Assembly (NCBI GenBank): GCA_900543945.1
Contig: UQTN01000052.1
Location: forward strand, 1-14,606
Origin: an uncultured Collinsella sp.
GTDB taxonomy: Bacteria > Actinomycetota > Coriobacteriia > Coriobacteriales > Coriobacteriaceae
Direction: 5' to 3'
Length of the DNA: 14,606 bases
Shown here: positions 12,390-14,606 of the stretch, piece by piece
Numbering within the stretch: position 1 is the stretch's first letter
Layout: the number at the start of each line of letters is the position of its first letter
Notes under the pieces: generated by a model
Seen by the model: only the letters and a program-made list of their open reading frames with translations
The model's database searches: none
Told to the model about the DNA's origin: nothing
Translations under genes and position numbers: made by a program

Positions 12390-12642
12390 CAGCGAGCATT
12401 CACACGCTCCGCACGTCCGCGCCACATCCACGTCACAAACCTTAGAAAGCCCTTAAGCCCAAAACCTTTCAAGAGTGTTACTCGATACCTCTGACCTGCG
12501 GTTTCATCGTAACGCCAAACCTCATTAAGTCTTTCTTTAGCGCTTCTTTGCGACGGCCGCGGCATAATACTGCCAACGCACGGGACCTAGCAGCAAACCC
12601 CGCGCGCAATCTTTTGGTGGACATCGAGGAGGCCGCATAAGC
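12390..12642 (+). other. 253-bp spacer with no supported gene
   Basis: It contains CTGACCTGCGGTTT (12491-12504), shared with the palindromic repeat at 8051-8181, and a CATAAT (12563-12568) that could be a -10 box, without a convincing -35. GAGGAGG, about 10 nt before ATG 12643, is a plausible but distant SD for the next ORF. No terminator for the Nudix-Vsr gene is evident. Confidence 0.4.
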
Positions 12643-12852
12643 ATGCATTCTTCCAATGACGCAGCACAGCAGCCATCCCTAAAACATGCAAACCTTTTCT
12701 CCTTCCCCCCGACACAGAGAAACGGTCTCCTCGACTCCCCCACCACAAAAACCAAGCGCTCAGCCGATCAGAGCCTCAACTTACGAGCTTCCTTCGAAAA
12801 GCTCCAAGCATCCCTAGACAAGGCGTTCCCCGAACAGGCGAGAGCAATCTAA
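12643..12852 (+). CDS. Small hypothetical protein (69 aa)
   Basis: An ATG at 12643 with GAGGAGG about 10 nt upstream opens a 69-codon frame. The product starts MHSSNDAAQQPSLKHANLF, is polar and Ser/Pro/Lys-rich up to about residue 45, and ends in a predicted amphipathic helix (ASFEKLQASLDKAFPEQARA). I recognise no family. Composition is less GC-rich than its neighbours. It ends 25 nt before the AraC gene. It could be real or a chance ORF; the SD spacing is longer than ideal. Confidence 0.4.
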   Translation: MHSSNDAAQQPSLKHANLFSFPPTQRNGLLDSPTTKTKRSADQSLNLRASFEKLQASLDKAFPEQARAI

Positions 12853-12865
12853 GCCCATCGCGCTT

Positions 12866-12871
12866 TATACT
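12866..12871 (+). promoter_or_regulatory. -10 box placing the araC-type transcript start at its ATG
   Basis: TATACT matches the -10 consensus at five of six positions and ends 6 nt before ATG 12878. Transcription would begin at or within a base or two of the A of the start codon. No SD precedes this ATG. No good -35 is visible. Confidence 0.45.
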
Positions 12872-12877
12872 GATGCC

Positions 12878-13816
12878 ATGCGAAACATGGATCACATAGA
12901 ATTGCACCGCGGAGGACGCGAGGAAGCGTTTCCCGAGACCGCCGAAGACTGGCCCTATATTGCCGAACGCGCAGAATTCGCTCGCTATCCGGGCAATTCC
13001 GTCCCCTGGCACTGGCATTCCGAAGTTGAGCTTTTCTACATGGAGCAGGGAGCGATTGACTATCGAACGCACGCGGCTCATGAACACGTGCGCTTTGAGG
13101 AAGGGTCCGCCGGCTTTATCAACGGCGGCGTTTTGCACAGCACGCTGCAATCACCCAATTCGGCACCAGCCATTCAAATGTTACATATCTTTCAGCCGTC
13201 GATGCTCGGCGATCCCGCGGGACGCCTTCAAAAGCGCTATATCAATCCTTTGCTTCAATGTCGAGGCGTCGATGTGCTCAAATGGTCGCCCACCAACCCC
13301 GACGATATGCCCTTTATCGATTTGCTAAAGAGTTCCTTTAACCACGACCTTCAACGTCCGCAGAACGAGATGGCGCTTCGGAATAGCTTGTCAGAGCTCT
13401 GGATTCAGATTTACGCCAAGGCCGAACCGCTCTTTTCCTCCGACAACGCCTCTTGGATGACCAACCGCGACGTACAGTTCAAGGCAATCCTGGACTATAT
13501 CCGCGCAAACTATGCAGCCGCTATAGATGTGCCCCAGATGGCATCTGCAGCCGGCGTAAGCGAAAGAGAGTGTTACCGCATTATCGAAGCTTGCGCAGGA
13601 ACGACCCCGGCGGCATATCTGCGCGCATACCGCGTAAACCGTGCTTGCGAACTTTTGGCACACACCACGCGAACGGTCCAGACAGTCGCGCGCCAATGCG
13701 GCTTTGCGACAGCAAGCCATCTTGGCCAGGTATTTAAAGAACAAATGGGATGCACTCCTTCGAGCTATCGAGCAGCGAGGCAGAATCTCGATAGTACCAG
13801 GCAGAAATCCCGCTAG
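12878..13816 (+). CDS. AraC-family transcriptional regulator with cupin sensor domain
   Basis: A 312-aa protein. The N-terminal half is a cupin-type ligand-binding domain with the characteristic PWHWHSEVELFYMEQG segment at about 43-58. The C-terminal about 100 residues form the AraC double helix-turn-helix: the first HTH around IDVPQMASAAGVSERECYRI, the second around VQTVARQCGFATASHLGQVF, ending in a typical F.....GCTPSSYR. Such regulators often sense sugars or other small metabolites; the ligand here is unknown. No SD is seen before ATG 12878 or the second ATG at 12887, and a -10 box sits directly upstream, so translation may be leaderless. It is followed after 56 nt by the HAD phosphatase gene, which may be its target or just a co-transcribed neighbour. 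Confidence 0.9.
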   Translation: MRNMDHIELHRGGREEAFPETAEDWPYIAERAEFARYPGNSVPWHWHSEVELFYMEQGAIDYRTHAAHEHVRFEEGSAGFINGGVLHSTLQSPNSAPAIQMLHIFQPSMLGDPAGRLQKRYINPLLQCRGVDVLKWSPTNPDDMPFIDLLKSSFNHDLQRPQNEMALRNSLSELWIQIYAKAEPLFSSDNASWMTNRDVQFKAILDYIRANYAAAIDVPQMASAAGVSERECYRIIEACAGTTPAAYLRAYRVNRACELLAHTTRTVQTVARQCGFATASHLGQVFKEQMGCTPSSYRAARQNLDSTRQKSR

Positions 13817-13872
13817 CCCTTCTTCTGTCACTGCATCAAACTTGCAGGCAAACAACGGATAGGAGCTACTAT

Positions 13873-14496
13873 ATGAAGTACTTTGACTATATCGTGTTTG
13901 ACGTTGATGGGACATTGGCAGATACAGAAGAAAGCGTGCTGTCATCGCTTGGCCAGATTATCCAAGAAGAAACCGGCAAAACGCTCCCCCGACACGAGCT
14001 TGAATTTGCCCTCGGCATACCCGGCAAGAACGCCCTTGAGAAACTTGGGATCTACTCACAGGCAACGCTGAATCGCTGGTGCCAAGTTGCCGCCAGCTTT
14101 AAAAGCACCATCAGCGTGTTTCCCGGCTTGCACGAAGTTATCGCAACACTCTCCGACAACGGCTGCAAACTTGGCATCGTCTCCTCACGTGCGCGCGACG
14201 AATACGCAGAAGAAATTGCACCCCTTGGCTTCGATAAGTATTTTGAGCACATCATCCTTGTCGAAGACACAACCGAACATAAACCCGCACCCGCTCCCAT
14301 GCTCGAATATCTCCGGCGTACGGGCGCGAATCCTGGCAACGTCGTCTACGTTGGCGACACCGTCTACGACGAACAATGCGCAACTTCGGCAGGGGTCAGT
14401 TTTGCCAGAGCGGCATGGGGATCACACCAAGATATCCCAAACGCCACCTACAACCTCAAAACCCCCAACGACCTACTAACCCTAACAACCAAGTAA
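13873..14496 (+). CDS. HAD-superfamily phosphatase (phosphoglycolate phosphatase-like)
   Basis: A 207-aa cytoplasmic hydrolase with all four HAD motifs: I, FDVDGTLADT at about 9-18 with nucleophile Asp10 and acid/base Asp12; II, GIVSSRAR around 97-104; III, Lys in EHKPAP around 135-140; IV, GDTVYD around 158-163. An alpha-helical cap lies between motifs I and II (C1 cap, subfamily IA, like Gph/PgmB). Length is normal for the group. ATG 13873 is preceded by AGGAG with 7 nt spacing. The substrate cannot be told from sequence; sugar phosphates or phosphoglycolate are usual. The gene follows the AraC regulator on the same strand. Confidence 0.92.
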   Translation: MKYFDYIVFDVDGTLADTEESVLSSLGQIIQEETGKTLPRHELEFALGIPGKNALEKLGIYSQATLNRWCQVAASFKSTISVFPGLHEVIATLSDNGCKLGIVSSRARDEYAEEIAPLGFDKYFEHIILVEDTTEHKPAPAPMLEYLRRTGANPGNVVYVGDTVYDEQCATSAGVSFARAAWGSHQDIPNATYNLKTPNDLLTLTTK

Positions 14497-14606
14497 CCCC
14501 CGCGCCCCACCCTTTCAGCCCCAACGCCACAAGGGCGACGACCTCGAGTAGGTCAACCTGGGAGGGACGAGGGCTTAGTTCCCCAATCTTTCCGCAGGGT
14601 GCAAAA
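14497..14606. other. Terminal 110 bp, no supported gene
   Basis: C-rich intergenic DNA after the HAD gene. GACCT-CGAGT-AGGTC (about 14539-14553) is a small possible hairpin without a T-run. No convincing start, stop or terminator can be assigned before the window ends. Confidence 0.3.

Noticed and set aside
1..14606. CRISPR array, tRNA, rRNA, integrase or transposase
   Set aside because: No regularly spaced repeats, no tRNA-like cloverleaf with CCA-type end, no ribosomal RNA signature and no recombinase motif were found.

Overview
The window looks like chromosome from a gut-associated Coriobacteriia (Actinomycetota), most likely a Collinsella-type organism. This rests on the moderately high GC, the gene content (fermentative agmatine catabolism, a LuxR regulator with a multi-pass membrane domain, a Bce-type ABC exporter) and GC-rich terminators with a shared CCGCCGCGA-type core. 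It is inferred from family resemblance, not from a database search.

Layout. (1) 1-400: a promoter with a TetR-like dyad and a 63-aa peptide gene that has some AgrD-like features. (2) 409-6654, all on the minus strand: an agmatine deiminase operon read from right to left as ptcA (putrescine carbamoyltransferase), aguD (agmatine/putrescine antiporter) and aguA (agmatine deiminase), then a long structured spacer, a 60-aa ORF and a second aguD-like antiporter. Carbamate kinase, normally the last enzyme of this operon type, is absent from the window. (3) 6655-6968: a divergent control region with two ACCG-N4-CGGT dyads. (4) 6969-7949: a seven-TM LuxR-family regulator, the likely counterpart of AguR from lactic acid bacteria. 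(5) 7950-8277: a strong terminator, a long palindromic repeat and the terminator of the next operon. (6) 8278-11254, minus: a two-gene BceAB-like ABC transporter. (7) 11403-12389: a Nudix hydrolase fused in frame to a Vsr mismatch endonuclease, read from a TTG start. (8) 12643-14496: a small hypothetical ORF, an AraC-family regulator that may be leaderless, and a HAD phosphatase.

How the genes work together. AguD imports agmatine in exchange for putrescine. AguA converts agmatine to N-carbamoylputrescine. PtcA phosphorolyses this to putrescine and carbamoyl phosphate. Carbamate kinase would then make ATP, NH3 and CO2 and must be encoded elsewhere. The divergent membrane LuxR protein probably senses agmatine and activates the operon.

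The most unusual features are: the Nudix-Vsr fusion; a tandem pair of elements at 2235-2434 that keep the same internal loops while their stems change by compensatory substitution, which is the signature of a conserved RNA; another stretch with mutually exclusive helices beside it; and heavily structured spacers between the agmatine genes. I saw no tRNA, rRNA, CRISPR array or transposase.
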